NCBI GenBank assembly: GCA_958450365.1
Contig: CAUEEP010000517.1
Location: 62,001-126,000, forward strand
DNA length: 64,000 nucleotides
From: Mesorhabditis belari
Lineage: Eukaryota; Nematoda; Chromadorea; Rhabditida; Rhabditidae
Direction: 5' to 3'
Within the stretch, counting starts at the first letter, position 1; every line of letters begins with the position of its first letter. Positions 11,101-26,100 of this stretch are shown piece after piece. A model generated the notes under the pieces. The model searched no databases. It was not told the origin of the DNA and saw nothing but the letters and a program-made list of their open reading frames with translations. Both the position numbers and the translations under genes were made by a program.

Positions 11101-14100
11101 AATCAGCATCGTCGACTCTATGAGATCATAAAGCGATTCTGCACTTCGAGCTGCACTTCGAGCTGCACTTCGAGCTGCACTTCGAGCTGCACTTCGAGCT
11201 GCACTTCGAGCTGCACTTCGAGCTGCACTTCGAGCTGCACTTCGAGCTGCACTTCGAGCTGCACTTCGAGCTGCACTTCGAGCTGCACTTCGAGCTGCAC
11301 TTCGAGCTGCACTTCGAGCTGCACTTCGAGCTGCACTTCGAGCTGCACTTCGAGCTGCACTTCGAGCTGCACTTCGAGCTGCACTTCGAGCTGCACTTCG
11401 AGCTGCACTTCGAGCTGCACTTCGAGCTGCACTTCGAGCTGCACTTCGAGCTGCACTTCGAGCTGCACTTCGAGCTGCACTCCCTTGTCCACTCCCATTC
11501 CCTTGTCAACACCACTTTTCAGCTTTACATAGCGTTTGGCGGGTTGTTGTTCACATTTCTCGAAGACTGGTCGTATATGGACGCCTTTTATTATTGTCAG
11601 TTTAACAATTTTTCACAACAATCTCAAAAAAACAAAAAAAAATCATCAACTTTTTCAGCTTTTATCTCTCTTACTACAATCGGGTTCGGTGATATTGTGC
11701 CGGAGAATCACGAGTGAGTTTTTTTTTTGATTTTATTCACCCAAAAACCCATCCCCATCTCGTGCACTCGATTCCACATTTGTTTTTCTCGATTTTTCAA
11801 AGAATTCTTGAATATTTCCCCTCCTTTTCCCATTGACAATCAAATTTTAAACAAACTTTAAACAAACTTTAAACCAACTTTAAACTTAAAACTTAAATTT
11901 CTTAGTGTTAAGCTGTTCAATGAAAGCATTGTACGTAAAAATCGATAGAGAAAAACTTAGCGCATCTAATGCTTCGAATAATTTAGAAATTCGATATCCC
12001 AACAAAAAGAAATTTTGAGTTTAAACTTCTTATTTGCAAGCTAACTTTGAGCTCAAATCTCTTGGTGTTCGGCTGTTTAATTTCTAAATTTTTGATCTTA
12101 TTAGATGCGCCAAGACTTTCTCTGTCGATTGGTAGAAAAACCATTTCAATTCGATAGCCTAAAGCCAAGAAATTTGAGCTTAAAGTCAGCCAATGGGGAA
12201 AAGAGGAGTGTATCAAATGTTCGATCACATTCGCAAAGCGTTTCTGTAAGAGAAACGAAGATCGAGTGAGCTAGAGGAGAAGAGAAGAGCTACTGTAGCT
12301 ACTGTAGCTACTAAACAAGTCCAAATTTCATTTTATTATGTTGGCAAGTTATAAACGATAGTTTTAAGCAAGAAGTTCTTTATTCAATAGAACGCAAAAA
12401 AGAACGTTAATCGAAAAGGTATTCTCCATTATTATCGATGACTTCTTGCCATCTTTAGCGCAATTTCTTGATACAATTCTCAAAAAAAATCCTTCTGAGC
12501 ATCCTTTTGAGCAAAGTAAAATCAAGCAAAATCAAATGCGTCCTTGATACCATTCTCAAAAAACTAAGCATCCTTCTAAGCAAAATAGAATCAAGCAAAA
12601 TCAAATGCGTTTTTGCATGATCATCGAAAAGTTTTCCATAGAGGAATTGCTTTAATGATCGAAACAAATGGTAATCTGAGGGTGCTAGGTCGGGTGAATA
12701 AAGCGCATTTGGTAGAGCTCGTTGCGTCGCTTTCAGCCAGGCTGAGTTGAGCAAATTTGATGATTTTTGCATCAAAATGTTCGTAAGAGTCTCTAGAATA
12801 AAACTTATCCCTTCGTTTTTGGTTCTAGACCCTCGTTGTCGAGTTACGAGCCCCAAACTGCAGGGTACCACAAAATTTCCCATACAAAATGACCAAAAAA
12901 CCGTTAAACCTAAATTTAAAAAATTTCTGTCAGAGGGATTTGAAAAATTCCTTCAGATTCGGGAACCAGCACAATTTTCCGCATCTAAAAACGCTACTCC
13001 TAGAAAAATCCGATAGAAAACGCATTTTCGCGCCGATGTGCGTTGCCATTTTGAAAGCGTTGAAACCATTTTCGACATTGACTTTCGACATTGACTTTCG
13101 ACATTGACTTTCGACATTGACTTTCGACATTGACTTTCGACATTGACTTTACTTCCATCTTCAAAAGTGGAAATAATTGTACGATGAGATTCAGCGGCTG
13201 ATTTTCCTTGTTTAAAATCGTAGAGCATAGGATCGAATAAGAAATTTTTCGTCCTCCATTTTTTCAGGAAAATAGCGGCTCAGAAATTTGAAAGGGATCT
13301 TGAGATGAAAGGGATGTTTACGCAGAGGGATGAAAGGGATGTTGATGCTAAAATATTGTAGTTTATTTGCAGAAAAAAACCCACAAAAAAATCTTTTCTA
13401 AGAAATCATTGAACAAAGCAAGCGATCGTTTATAACTTGCCAACCTAATAGAACAAAAGTGCTAGAAGAGCTGACGATTTTTCCTTTTTCATTTCAGCTA
13501 CATTGTCATCATGTTATTATATCTGGGTGTCGGCTTAGCTGTCACAACAATGTGCATCGATTTGGTCGGCATTCAGTACATCCAGAAGATTCACTATTTC
13601 GGGCGTAAATTCAAAGGCACCGACTTGCTGCAATTGCTCAAACGGAAACGGGCTATCGGTGAGGGAAAAGAGTTTTTGTATTATTTTAAAAAAGAGCTTT
13701 CTAACAATTTAAAAACAATTTTCAAATGTCATTGAGAAAATTAGCTTTATTCTTTTTTCTCTACTCCTTTTCATAAGCTAATTTTGCAGCTATTATACAG
13801 GAAAATTAGTCGAATTGAATGGTTTCTTTTTTGTTTTTTTCAAAAATGAATTATTGCCAAGATATATCAAAATTTAGTTGAACTAATTTTCAGAAATTCA
13901 AGAAATTATAAGATTATAAAGTATGGATATACTGGACTAGATATCGGACTAGATATTGGACTAGATATCGGACTAGATATCGGACTAGATATCGGACTAG
14001 ATATTAGGTTAGAAAGAAATTTCTCGGAAAAAGTTTGCATGATGAAATTTCTTTCTAATTTCTTTAGAAATTAGAGGAGGAAATTTCTTTCTAACCTAAT

Positions 14101-17100
14101 ATCTAGTCCAATATCTACTCCAATATCTACTCCAATATCTAGTCCAATATCTAGTCCAATACCTAGTCCAATACCTAGTCCAATATCTAGTCCAATATCT
14201 ACTCCAATATCTACTCCAATATCTACTCCAATATCTAGTCCAATATCTAGTCCAATATCTATTCCAATATCTAGTCCAATATCTACTCCAATATCTAGTC
14301 CAATATCTAGTCCAATATCTACTCCAATATCTAGTCCAATATCTAGTCCAATATCTATTCCAATATCTAGTCCAATATCTAGTCCAATATCTACTCCAAT
14401 ATCTACTCCAATATCTAGTCCAATATCTAGAACAAGTCCAATAAGAGTAGGGTTTAAAGAGGCGCCGAGAAATTGGAGTTAAGGTATAGCTTAGTATTGT
14501 GTACTTGAAATGAAATAGAAAATAATAGAAATGAAGAAAGGGTAATTTCTTGGCGTCGACTTGTAAATAATAGAACAAAATGTTCTTGAATTGGTGGATT
14601 TGTTTTGAAGAAATTCCAATCAAAATTTCCAACTTTTTCGACAACTTTCTTTCCAACTTAATACTTGAAGACTAAACCAAGAAAACCTCTTTTTTTTTCT
14701 AGAACGACATTTAATGCGAAGTGGAGCCACTAACGAACAAGTGATGGAGGTGATGAAACACGTGCTCGATCACATGTAAGTTCTATTGTTCTATTCTTTT
14801 GTCTTTTTGGTCTTAAAACAAAATGATTTCTCACACATTGAAATCTTTTTTATCTTTTTCCCCAGATTTTCTATGATAAACCCGAGAATAACGTTGTCTT
14901 TTTGGCGCTAACTTTTCCCGGAAATTCAGCCACGAATCCGAACCACCGCCAATTCTGCTCACCGATCGCTACGAGAAAGTCTCACTCATGCAACACACGC
15001 CCACACCGAGCACACCATCAGCTGTGTGAGTTGATTTCTTGTCGACAAAAATCAATGGATAAAAATTTCTGTGTTTAGACATTTTCTCCGAGTCATAGTC
15101 AGGCTTAAAGGCTGGCTTACAACGCCTAGAGCTAGCCAAAAGACAGAGCTACAGAACTAGGAGCTACAGAACTAGCTACAGAGCTTATACAGGATTTCTG
15201 GCTAAAATTGTATCAATTGACATGTATCTGTGCCTATTCTCAGGCACAGAGCTCGGTTAAAAGATTCCCGTTGTTGATTCTTGAAAGATTCTTGTTGTCT
15301 CTGATACTCTCAATTGATTTATGAATTTTATAGTCATCGACAAAAGTAAGACATAAGGTATAAGGTTATAGTAAGTCAAGGGCCCTTTCCTGGCGACAAT
15401 CGAATACGTCGGTGTAGCTCATTGGTAGAGCGTTCGCCCGGTAAGCGCTCACGGGTTCGAATCCTGGCGCCGACCATTCCCTGCCTCAATCCATAAAAGC
15501 ACCAACTCCATGACTGTAGGTGGAGGCTAAATCTTGATGAAAAGATAAGCACAAAACAATTGTGATTGTATAGCAATTGTTAGTTAATAACGTGCCAAGA
15601 TTCCCGTGTTCAAGCTCGTTTATAATTATATTTTCGTACCTAGATTCATTTCTAACTATAATAAAGTTCCTAGACTCATTTCCAACTGTAATACCGTCCC
15701 TAGACTCGTTTCCAACTCTAATACCGTACCTAGATTCATTTCCAGCTGTAATACCGTCCCTAGATTCATTTCTAACTATAATAACGTTCCTAGACTCATT
15801 TCCAACTCTAATACCGTATCCAGATTCATTTCCAGCTCTAATACCGTCCCTAGATTCATTTCTAACTATAATACCGTACCTAGATTCATTTCTAATTGAA
15901 ATACAGGTCGTAATTAGGTCCATTTCCAAACTAGCAAGTTCTAACTGCTTCCAATCAGCCAACAGGTCCACTTCACAGACTTGTACCGTACAGAGAAGAG
16001 ACATTTACTTAAAAGACTACAAACGAATTACATAAAACGTTTGCTACAATTAAATAAATATCTAATAAAGTAATGAAAACCGTGCCAATTTCCATTTAAC
16101 CATTGTTGCAGCTGGGTCGAAGACGAGATGGTCTACCAGGCGCCGCTTCGAACCGATCTGCCGAACGCGGAGCACGTTCCCTCGCCAACCATCATGTCAA
16201 TACGAAGGTTAGCTTCTAAAAATCGATTGTAATACATCTAATTTCTAAAACCCAATAAGTTTTCTTCGTTTATTTTCATTTTCCTTACCTTTTTCTTCAT
16301 TTTTAAGTTGGCGTCCCCCGTCTCGGTACAGCAATTCGTCGGCAAGCGCACGATCACTGTAAGTTTTTCAAGTTTAAAGCCTTTTCTTTTAGTTTTAAAC
16401 TATTATAGGCATATTATAGGCATATTATAGTATGTTATAGTATATATTATAGTCAATATTATCATATTATTCAATTATAATCAATATTATAATCAATATT
16501 ATAGGCAATATTATAGACAATATTATCAGCTTATAAATGCTTATAGCCTATATTATAGCCTATATTATAGCCTATATTATAGTCAATATTATAGTCTATA
16601 TTATAGTCTATATTATAGTCTATATTATAATCAATATTATAATCAATATTATAATCAATATTATTGATATTTTATTTTAGTATGTTTCACCGAATGAGAT
16701 CCCGAGGCGATTCATGGGATGAGTCGGGACCATCACTTTCTGAACATTGCTCTTTGTCCACTGAGCCAAGTGTTCATTTGAGAGTGGTTTGTTTTTGAGA
16801 ATTATTTAGAGAAAGTCTTTCATTTAGAAGTTTCTTTTTAAACCTAGTTAAACTAAAGAGAGATTTTATAATTTAACAAGCAAAAAAAATGGGTTTTTCT
16901 TTTCTCTTTCTTTTTCAAAAAGCTTTTTGAAATAGGCTTCTTTTTTGATTTTTAGATTTCGAATTTGATAATTTACTTGAAAAGAAAAGAAAAGATAAGT
17001 TATCAATAAGTTATTTATCTATTTTTAACTTTTATTCTGTTACCGTAAATACTGGAATAGTACCCCACCCCCTACGTACAGTCGCGTCGTCGCAAAAGTT

Positions 17101-20100
17101 TTTTAATATCTCATTTTTTTCAAAGCGTCCGTACTTTCAAAAAATACGTCTTTGGTATCAAAAAATAGCCCTGAATTTCAGCTATTTTTTGATACCTAAA
17201 CGAACATTGTAGCATAAACCAGTGTCGAGAAAAACTCGTTCAAAGCTAGACTACGCAACACTCCGCACCGTCATTATGGGGGTGGGGTACTATTACAGTA
17301 GTTACGGTAAGTAATTATCGATTATCTATTATCTATTATCTTTTATCTATTATCTATGATTTATTATCGTTTTTTAGAACTATTGGGACGAGTACCGATC
17401 CCCGGAGCCGTCTGTGGACTCGTTCAAGTTCGAGTTCCCGCTGCCCAGCCCTGACTACGAGAAAATCGGTTTGTCGCTTAATTGGACTTCGAAAATGAAA
17501 GCGTACACTAGTTTTTTTTCTAAAATATTCGAAAATCTCTTCAATCTAAACGAAAAGATCGTCTATTTGGTTGACCAAAAGATCTACGATCTATTGGGTT
17601 GGATCTTGATATTGATTTGACTTTACTGCAAGCTGGGCTTGGTTAAGCGCTAGGATTACGGTAATGGGATATGAGCTAGACCTAGGCAAGCTATGACTTG
17701 ATTTGGCCAGCTCTAGATTCTAGAATCTAGACTCTAGATTCTAGAATCTAGAGTCTAGAATCTAGACTCTAGATTCTAGAATCTAGAATCTAGACTCTAG
17801 ATTCTAGAATCTAGAATCTAGAGTCTAGAATTTAGAGTCTAGATTCTAGATTCTAGAATCTAGAGTCTAGAGTCTAGAATTTAGAGTCTAGAGTCTATTG
17901 GGTTGGTGAATTGAAAACTGCCGGACTTTGAACTAAAATTTATTCAACATAAAACCATGAATTCATTCCAAATAATTTCCATTATTATTGACGACTTCTG
18001 CCCATTTTACAGGCAATTTGCGGATTCCTCTTCCGTAGTAGGATTTTGGTTTGTGTGTGAGACAAGTGTGAGACTCAAAAATAGAAGACTGGAGAATGGA
18101 GGACTCCCAGTTTGGGCACTTTCTTTAAAAGAAACCCATTTTGGTGTCAATAGAAAAGTTGTAGAGAATCAAAAATTAGGCTTATAGCCAAATTTCCAAC
18201 AAGATACACTTCGAAGTTTTGCTTAAAATGCAAGTTTTGTGAGAATTCGTAAATTTGGCATTTCTTGAAAATGAGTTTTTGAATCGTCCTGAAAATTGGG
18301 ATATAAGCTTGATTTTTGATTCTCTACAACTTTTCCATTGACACAAAAATGGGTTTCTTTTGAAGAAAGTGCTCAAATGCTCAAACTGGGACATCTCCAG
18401 TCCTCCATTTTCGAGTCTCACACTTGTCTCACACACAAACCAAAATCCTACTACGAAAGAGGAATTTGCAAGTTTGCTGTAAAATGGGCAGAAGTCGTCA
18501 ATAATAATGGAAATTATTTGGAATGAATTTATGGTTTTATGTTGAATAAATTTTAGTTCAAAGTCGGGCAGTTTTTAATTCACCAAACCAATAGATAGGA
18601 ATTTCAAAAAGTTATTCATATATCTAGATTTATAATAGATTTAAATCTAAATTTATCTCAAAAGAAGTTTCTCAAAATCTGGACCTTGTCTCCTTTTTTG
18701 TCGTGTCGACCTGTTCGGGATCTTCGCTTTTCTCGCGGCCGATCTCGGAGTCTAAACACAAATTTGCATTTGAAATCAATTATTTTCTATTATATAACTG
18801 AATATCTTATTTAATAACTGAATATCTTTAATTTAATAGAATATCTTGCTATTTTTTCAATTTTCCAATTTCCTCACCAGACGCATTCTCGAAAGAATCC
18901 CAATATTTCGCCAACGCGGCGCTCATTCGAACCATTTTTTAAAAGTTAGATGAAAATAGTTAGAGAATCATTCTAAAATAAGTTAAAGATTATAATAGTT
19001 AGAGAATCATTCTAAAATTTACGAATTTTCACAAAACTTGCAATTTAAGCAAAACTACTAGGTGAATCTTTTTGGAAATTTGGCTATAAGCCTCATTTTT
19101 GATTCTCTACAACTTTTCTATTGACACCAAAATGGGTTTCTTTTGAAGAAAGTTCTCAAACTGGGTCCAAACTGGACATCTCCAGTCCTCCATTTTTGAG
19201 TCTCACACTTGTCTCACACACAAACCAGAATCCTACTACGAAAGAGGAATCCGCAAATTGCCTGTAAAATGGGCACAAGTCGTCAATAATAATGGAAATT
19301 ATTTGGAATGAATTCATGGTTTTATGGTGAATAAATTTTAGTTCAAAGTCTCGCAGTTTTTAATTCACCAACCCAATAGATCAATTCAAAGCACTTTTAA
19401 ATCTATGAAGAAAAATTTAAATTTAAAAAGCTACAAATACTGTAGCAAGTAACCTAGACTCCTAGTTTAATCTTATCAATTTATCGTTTAATATCTTCTA
19501 ACAAGAGTGTACCTATTCAAAAGGATAAATAAAACATTACTAGAGCTTTAGAGTCATAATACTTACAAGTGTACTAAGTACTAAGCCTATGCTAAGACTC
19601 TAAAGCTCACTCATTCTAGTTCTAAGAAGTTGTGTCTGTTTTAAACTCGAGAAAACCAGCTTCCAGCTCTAAAAATAAAGATAACCTTGTCTTGTACTAT
19701 CAAAATCGGTGATTGATTCATTTAAAAGTACTGTAATTGACCCTTTTTTTTCACCAACCGAATAAAAATCAATATTTCCTCCCAAGATTTGCAAAAGATC
19801 ATAAATTTTCAGTAAAATTAAGTTATTTTTAAGTCCTATGGGACTATTGAATCTATTTACAAAGTACTTTAAAAGTAAAAAGACTCTAGAAAAAGAGAAA
19901 ACACTGATAACACTAGTTGTTAAGGATCTAGATCTGATCTAGATCTGATCTAGATCTAATCTAGATCTAATCTAAATATTCCTAAAAGTTCGAAACGCTA
20001 GCTAGATCACGATCAAGATTGATAGCTGACTCTGAGCCTCGATCTGGCCTTGATAAAACTTTAAGAATAAACCTGGCTGGATGAATGAACTGGATGAATC

Positions 20101-23100
20101 TGTTGACAATAGATTCCCCGATTAGCCAGCACCTTTTTGAAACCCCAAGACTTTAGGAAAAAGATTGAAATCCAAGATTTACTTGCATAGAATCTAAAGC
20201 TTCGAATTTCAGCGCTCTCCGCGAAACGCTCTCGTCGCATCCGTTCGTGTCCCGGCTCCTATGCGATCCCCTCTCCTCCATCTTCAGCTCATTCAACCGC
20301 CTCCACGAGTTCCTCTGTAAGCTGGCGATCAACCCAAAAAGCGGGCGAAAGGCCGGCCTCTCTCCGACCTTTACGTGTCGACACTTCCCCCTCAGCTATC
20401 ACCTGATCCTCTGCAATTCCCACCGCCAAACTCTTTCTCCATCTCTGAACCGTTCATGCTCGCCAAGCTTGCCGCACAGGTTGGATTTGGGTTGAGAGAG
20501 GGATTTGAGCAAGATCTTCTTCTAGTTTATGGGATCAGTACTTTTCTAAACATTACCAAAAGCTATCGTACTCTTAAACTCATCTAGGCTACCGTAATTT
20601 AGCCGTTAGCTGTTACTAAGCCTATGCTAAGACTAAGCCAAGCCTAGGCCGAGCCTAAGCCAAGCCAAAACTAAACCTAAACCTAGCGTAAGCTTAGTTC
20701 CGATTTTGATCTAATACGGTTCCAATACGGTTCCTATTTTGATCTAAGACGGATCTAAGCCGAGCCTGAGCCGAGCCTAAGCCGAACCAAAGCTAAACCA
20801 AAGCTAAACCTAAGCCTAGCGTAAGCCTAGCGCAAGCCTAGCGCAAGCCTAGCGCAAGCCTAGCGCAAGCCTAGCGCAAGCCTATTCGAAAATCTCTTCA
20901 ATCTAAACGAAAGATCGTCTATTTGGTTGACCAAAAGATCTACGATCTATTGGGTTGGATCTTGATATTGATTTGACTTTACTGCAAGCTGGGCTTGGTT
21001 AAGCGCTAGGATTACGGTAATGGGATATGAGCTAGACCTAGGCAAGCTATGACTTGATTTGGCCAGCTCTAGATTCTAGAATCTAGAATCTAGAGTCTAG
21101 AATCTAGAGTCTAGAATCTGGACTCTAGATTCTAGAATCTAGAATCTAGACTCCTAGATTCTAGAATCTAGAATCTAGACTCTAGATTCTAGAATCTAGA
21201 ATCTAGAGTCTAGATTCTAGAATCTAGAATCTAGAGTCTAGAATTTAGAGTCTAGAGTCTAGAATCTATTGGGTTGGTGAATTGAAAACTGCCGGACTTT
21301 GAACTAAAATTTATTCAACATAAAACCATGAATTCATTCCAAATTTCCATATTATTGACGACTTCTGCCCATTTTACAGGCAATTTGCGGATTCCTCTTC
21401 CGTAGTAGGATTTTGGTTTGTGTGTGAGACAAGTGTGAGACTCAAAAATAGAAGACTGGAGAATGGAGGACTCCCAGTTTGGGCACTTTCTTTAAAAGAA
21501 ACCCATTTTGGTGTCAATAGAAAAGTTGTAGAGAATCAAAAATTAGGCTTATAGCCAAATTTCCAACAAGATACACTTCGAAGTTTTGCTTAAAATGCAA
21601 GTTTTGTGAGAATTCGTAAATTTGGCATTTCTTGAAAATCAGTTTTTGAATCGTTCTGAAAATTGGGATATAAGCTTGATTTTTGATTCTCTACAAATTT
21701 TCCATTGACACAAAAATGGGTTTCTTTTGAAGAAAGTGCTCAAATGCTCAAACTGGGACATCTCCAGTCCTCCATTTTCGAGTCTCACACTTGTCTCACA
21801 CACAAACCAAAATCCTACTACGAAAGAGGAATTTGCAAGTTTGCTGTAAAATGGGCAGAAGTCGTCAATAATAATGGAAATTATTTGGAATGAATTCATG
21901 GTTTTATGGTGAATAAATTTTAGTTCAAAGTCTGGCAGTTTTTAATTCACCAAACCAATAGATAGGAATTTCAAAAAGTTATTCATATATCTAGATTTAT
22001 AATAGATTTAAATCTAAATTTATCTCAAAAGAAGTTTCTCAAAATCTGGACCTTGTCTCCTTTTTTGTCGTGTCGACCTGTTCGGGATCTTCGCTTTTCT
22101 CGCGGCCGATCTCGGAGTCTAAACACAAATTTGCATTTGAAATCAATTATTTTCTATTATATAACTGAATATCTTATTTAATAACTGAATATCTTTAATT
22201 TAATAGAATATCTTGCTATTTTTTCAATTTTCCAATTTCCTCACCAGACGCATTCTCGAAAGAATCCCAATATTTCGCCAACGCGGCGCTCATTCGAACC
22301 ATTTTTTAAAAGTTAGATGAAAATAGTTAGAGAATCATTCTAAAATAAGTTAAAGATTATAATAGTTAGAGAATCATTCTAAAATTTACGAATTTTCACA
22401 AAACTTGCAATTTAAGCAAAACTACTAGGTGAATCTTTTTGGAAATTTGGCTATAAGCCTCATTTTTGATTCTCTACAACTTTTCTATTGACACCAAAAT
22501 GGGTTTCTTTTGAAGAAAGTTCTCAAACTGGGTCCAAACTGGACATCTCCAGTCCTCCATTTTTGAGTCTCACACTTGTCTCACACACAAACCAGAATCC
22601 TACTACGAAAGAGGAATCCGCAAATTGCCTGTAAAATGGGCACAAGTCGTCAATAATAATGGAAATTATTTGGAATGAATTCATGGTTTTATGGTGAATA
22701 AATTTTAGTTCAAAGTCTCGCAGTTTTTAATTCACCAACCCAATAGATCAATTCAAAGCACTTTTAAATCTATGAAGAAAATTTAAATTTAAAAAGCTAC
22801 AAATACTGTAGCAAGTAACCTAGACTCCTAGTTTAATCTTATCAATTTATCGTTTAATATCTTCTAACAAGAGTGTACCTATTCAAAAGGATAAATAAAA
22901 CATTACTAGAGCTTTAGAGTCATAATACTTACAAGTGTACTAAGTACTAAGCCTATGCTAAGACTCTAAAGCTCACTCATTCTAGTTCTAAGAAGTTGTG
23001 TCTGTTTTAAACTCGAGAAAACCAGCTTCCAGCTCTAAAAATAAAGATAACCTTGTCTTGTACTATCAAAATCGGTGATTGATTCATTTAAAAGTACTGT

Positions 23101-26100
23101 AATTGACCCTTTTTTTTTCACCAACCGAATAAAAATCAATATTTCCTCCCAAGATTTGCAAAAGATCATAAATTTTCAGTAAAATTAAGTTATTTTTAAG
23201 TCCTATGGGACTATTGGATCTATTTACAAAGTACTTTAACAGTAAAAGACTCTAGAAAAAGAGAAAACACTGATAACACTAGTTGTTAAGGATCTAGATC
23301 TGATCTAGATCTGATCTAGATCTGATCTAGATCTGATCTAGATCTAATCTAAATATTCCTAAAAGTTCGAAACGCTAGCTAGATCACGATCAAGATTGAT
23401 AGCTGACTCTGAGCCTGATCTGGCCTTGATAAAACTTTAAGAATAAACCTGGCTGGATGAATGAACTGGATGAATCTGTTGACAATAGATTCCCCGATTA
23501 GCCAGCACCTTTTTGAAACCCCAAGACTTTAGGAAAAAGATTGAAATCCAAGATTTACTTGCATAGAATCTAAAGCTTCGAATTTCAGCGCTCTCCGCGA
23601 AACGCTCTCGTCGCATCCGTTCGTGTCCCGGCTCCTATGCGATCCCCTCTCCTCCATCTTCAGCTCATTCAACCGCCTCCACGAGTTCCTCTGTAAGCTG
23701 GCGATCAACCCAAAAGCGGGCGAAAGGCCGGCTCTCTCTCCGACCTTTACGTGTCGACACTTCCCCTCAGCTATCACCTGATCCTCTGCAATTCCCACCG
23801 CCAAACTCTTTCTCCATCTCTGAACCGTTCATGCTCGCCAAGCTTGCCGCACAGGTTGGATTTGGGTTGAGAGAGGGATTTGAGCAAGATCTTCTTCTAG
23901 TTTATGGGATCAGTACTTTTCTAAACATTACCAAAAGCTATCGTACTCTTAAACTCATCTAGGCTACCGTAATTTAGCTGTTACTAAGCCTATGCTAAGA
24001 CTAAGCCAAGCCTAGGCCGAGCCTAAGCCAAGCCAAAACTAAACCTAAACCTAGCGTAAGCTTAGTTCCGATTTTGATCTAATACGGTTCCAATACGGTT
24101 CCTATTTTGATCTAAGACGGATCTAAGCCGAGCCTAAGCCGAACCAAAGCTAAACCTAAGCCTAGCGTAAGCCTAGCGCAAGCCTAGCGCAAGCCTAGCG
24201 CAAGCCTAGCGCAAGCCTAGCGCAAGCCTAGCGCAAGCCTAGCGCAAGCCTAGCGCAAGCCTAGCGCAAGCCTAGCGCAAGCCTAGCGCAAGCCTAGCGC
24301 AAGCCTAGCGCAAGCCTAGCGCAAGCCTAGCGCAAGCCTAGCGCAAGCCTAGCGCAAGCCTAGCGCAAGCCTAGCGCAAGCCTAGCGCAAGCCTAGCGCA
24401 AGCCTCATCCAGTTGTTTCTAAACTTTACCCAAACTTACCGTATTCTTATATCTGATTGTGCTCCCAAATAAACGCATACTCTCTAGTGCACTCTTGGCC
24501 AAAGTACTGTGCCAAAAGGTGAGCGTTTAAGCGCATAAAGTACGGACGATTTTTTTAAGAAAGAAAGACTTTCTAGATAAGTTTCAAGATCTTACTATCT
24601 CACTCTCAAGCAAATCCGAATCATTGCTCTGTCTTTGTGCAAAATCGCTTTTTCTCTAAATGTAGTGTGATCTGTTGGAAAGATGGGAAAGCGATCAACT
24701 GAATTTCCAATCACCGCGACAACCGATGACAAATATTAGAGATGAAGAGGATGAAGAAGAGAAGGACGACGATTCATCTTTTCGTCTACTTTCCCCACCG
24801 CAAGGTGTGTAGATTTTTGTGATTGAGTGTTGCTCGAGCTTTAGACTTAGACTTTACCCTACTGTAACCTAAGCTAAGCTAAGAAGAAACTGATCAAGAA
24901 ACTGATGAGAAACTGAACAAGAAAGCTAACAAGAAGCTGATGAGAAACTGAACAAGAAAGCTAACAAGAAACTGATGAGAAACTGAACAAGAAAGCTAAC
25001 AAGAAACAACTCGATTTACGGTATAGAACACCTTCTAGAGCTATTCTATTACTTATTTTAGAAAAAGCAAAATGAAAAACTCCAAAGGGAATCGAACCCA
25101 CGACCCCGGTGAACGGCCGCTTTGTAAACCTTTGCACTAACCAATAGACCATCGAGCAATCTCGCTGCCTTCTTTGAAAACGCAATACGAAGCCCAGTAA
25201 TCAAATTTCGTTGTTCTTCGCTTTCTAATCTTTGCTTTCTAAACTTTGCTCCAATCCATCGTAATCCAATCTCTTTTTTTGCCATACCGTAGCCCTAAGA
25301 ACCTACCGTAATCTACCCTAATACCGTAATACCATAGGCCTAACGTTTTTCGCCTTTTTCAATAATAAGCTCAGAATCCTATTGTCTATACAGTAAATCA
25401 AGAAAATTCAAGTAAAAAGCCGGTTTAACTTTAAATTTCAATAGTATTTCTGGGAAAATCTCGAGCAACACCCAATCAACTCTTTCCAAAGCTATCATTG
25501 TCAAGCTTTCTGCAGTTTGTTCTCCTGTCGAAGTTCATCAAATCGACGAAGAAATCCCCCGTCTTCCCCTTCATTTAATGTCCCCACCATCATCGGAAAG
25601 ACTTCGAAGAACCCTTTTCCCGATCCCCGAATCGAGACGTTCCTCCATTGTGCAAGGGCCAGCCCCAGTGGAACCTTTGCTAAAGGTATTGTGTCGAAAT
25701 GATTGGGTACAGTGTTCAGCTTTTACTTTCACTCTAGAAGTGTCCAGTTTACCAGTTCTATGCCTAGTTTATCGTACAGTTCTATGCCCAGTTTATCGTA
25801 CATTTCAATGCCCAGTCTACCGTAAAGTTCAATGCCCAGTTTACCGCAAAGTTCAATGCCCAGTTTAGCATACAGTTCAATGCCCAGTTTACCGCAAAGT
25901 TCTATGCTCAGTTTACCGTATAGTTCTATGCCCAGTTTACCGTACATTTCAATGCCCAGTTTACCGTATAGTTCTATGCCCAGTTTATCGTAAAGCTCAT
26001 CAACCTAGTGTTCAAGACAAGTTCATGATTTACGTACACTTTTTCTCTAGTCTCTACCTCTATCTAGAATTAACCATTCTTCATAAAACTTTTTGAATTT

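Larger units (their letters stand above)
17526..20882 (+). repeat. Tandem segmental duplication, copy A
   Basis: About 3.36 kb beginning TATTCGAAAATCTCTTCAAT and ending in the AGCCTAGCGCA satellite. It is directly followed by a near-identical copy B. The unit holds TCTAGA-rich satellite, a mariner-type MITE (17898-18591), a second partial MITE (to ~19378), a possible antisense two-exon ORF, AGATCTGATCT repeats and one exon of the channel gene. Differences are mostly one-base or repeat-length changes, so the duplication is recent or partly an assembly effect. Confidence 0.9.
20883..24409 (+). repeat. Tandem segmental duplication, copy B
   Basis: Second copy of the 3.4-kb unit, ending in a longer AGCCTAGCGCA satellite that stops at about 24405. 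The left junction (TATTCGAAAATCTCTTC) occurs mid-intron just after the satellite, so the copies probably arose by unequal exchange or slippage at the satellite. Copy B has the open version of the channel exon and fewer satellite units in front but many more at its end. Confidence 0.9.

Noticed and set aside
11118..11515. Two overlapping minus-strand ORFs of ~126-129 codons (VQLE and SSKC repeats)
   Set aside because: They are produced by a perfect 12-bp minisatellite; no unique sequence, start context or splice sites.
14096..14656. 186-codon minus-strand ORF rich in RYW
   Set aside because: Most of it is a 12-bp ATATCTAGTCCA array plus MITE sequence; opposite strand to the channel exons.
18182..18526. 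ORFs such as CETSVRLENGGLEMSQFEH repeated at 18.2 and 21.7 kb
   Set aside because: They derive from the arms of a long-hairpin MITE; the same peptide appears in both orientations and both duplication copies.
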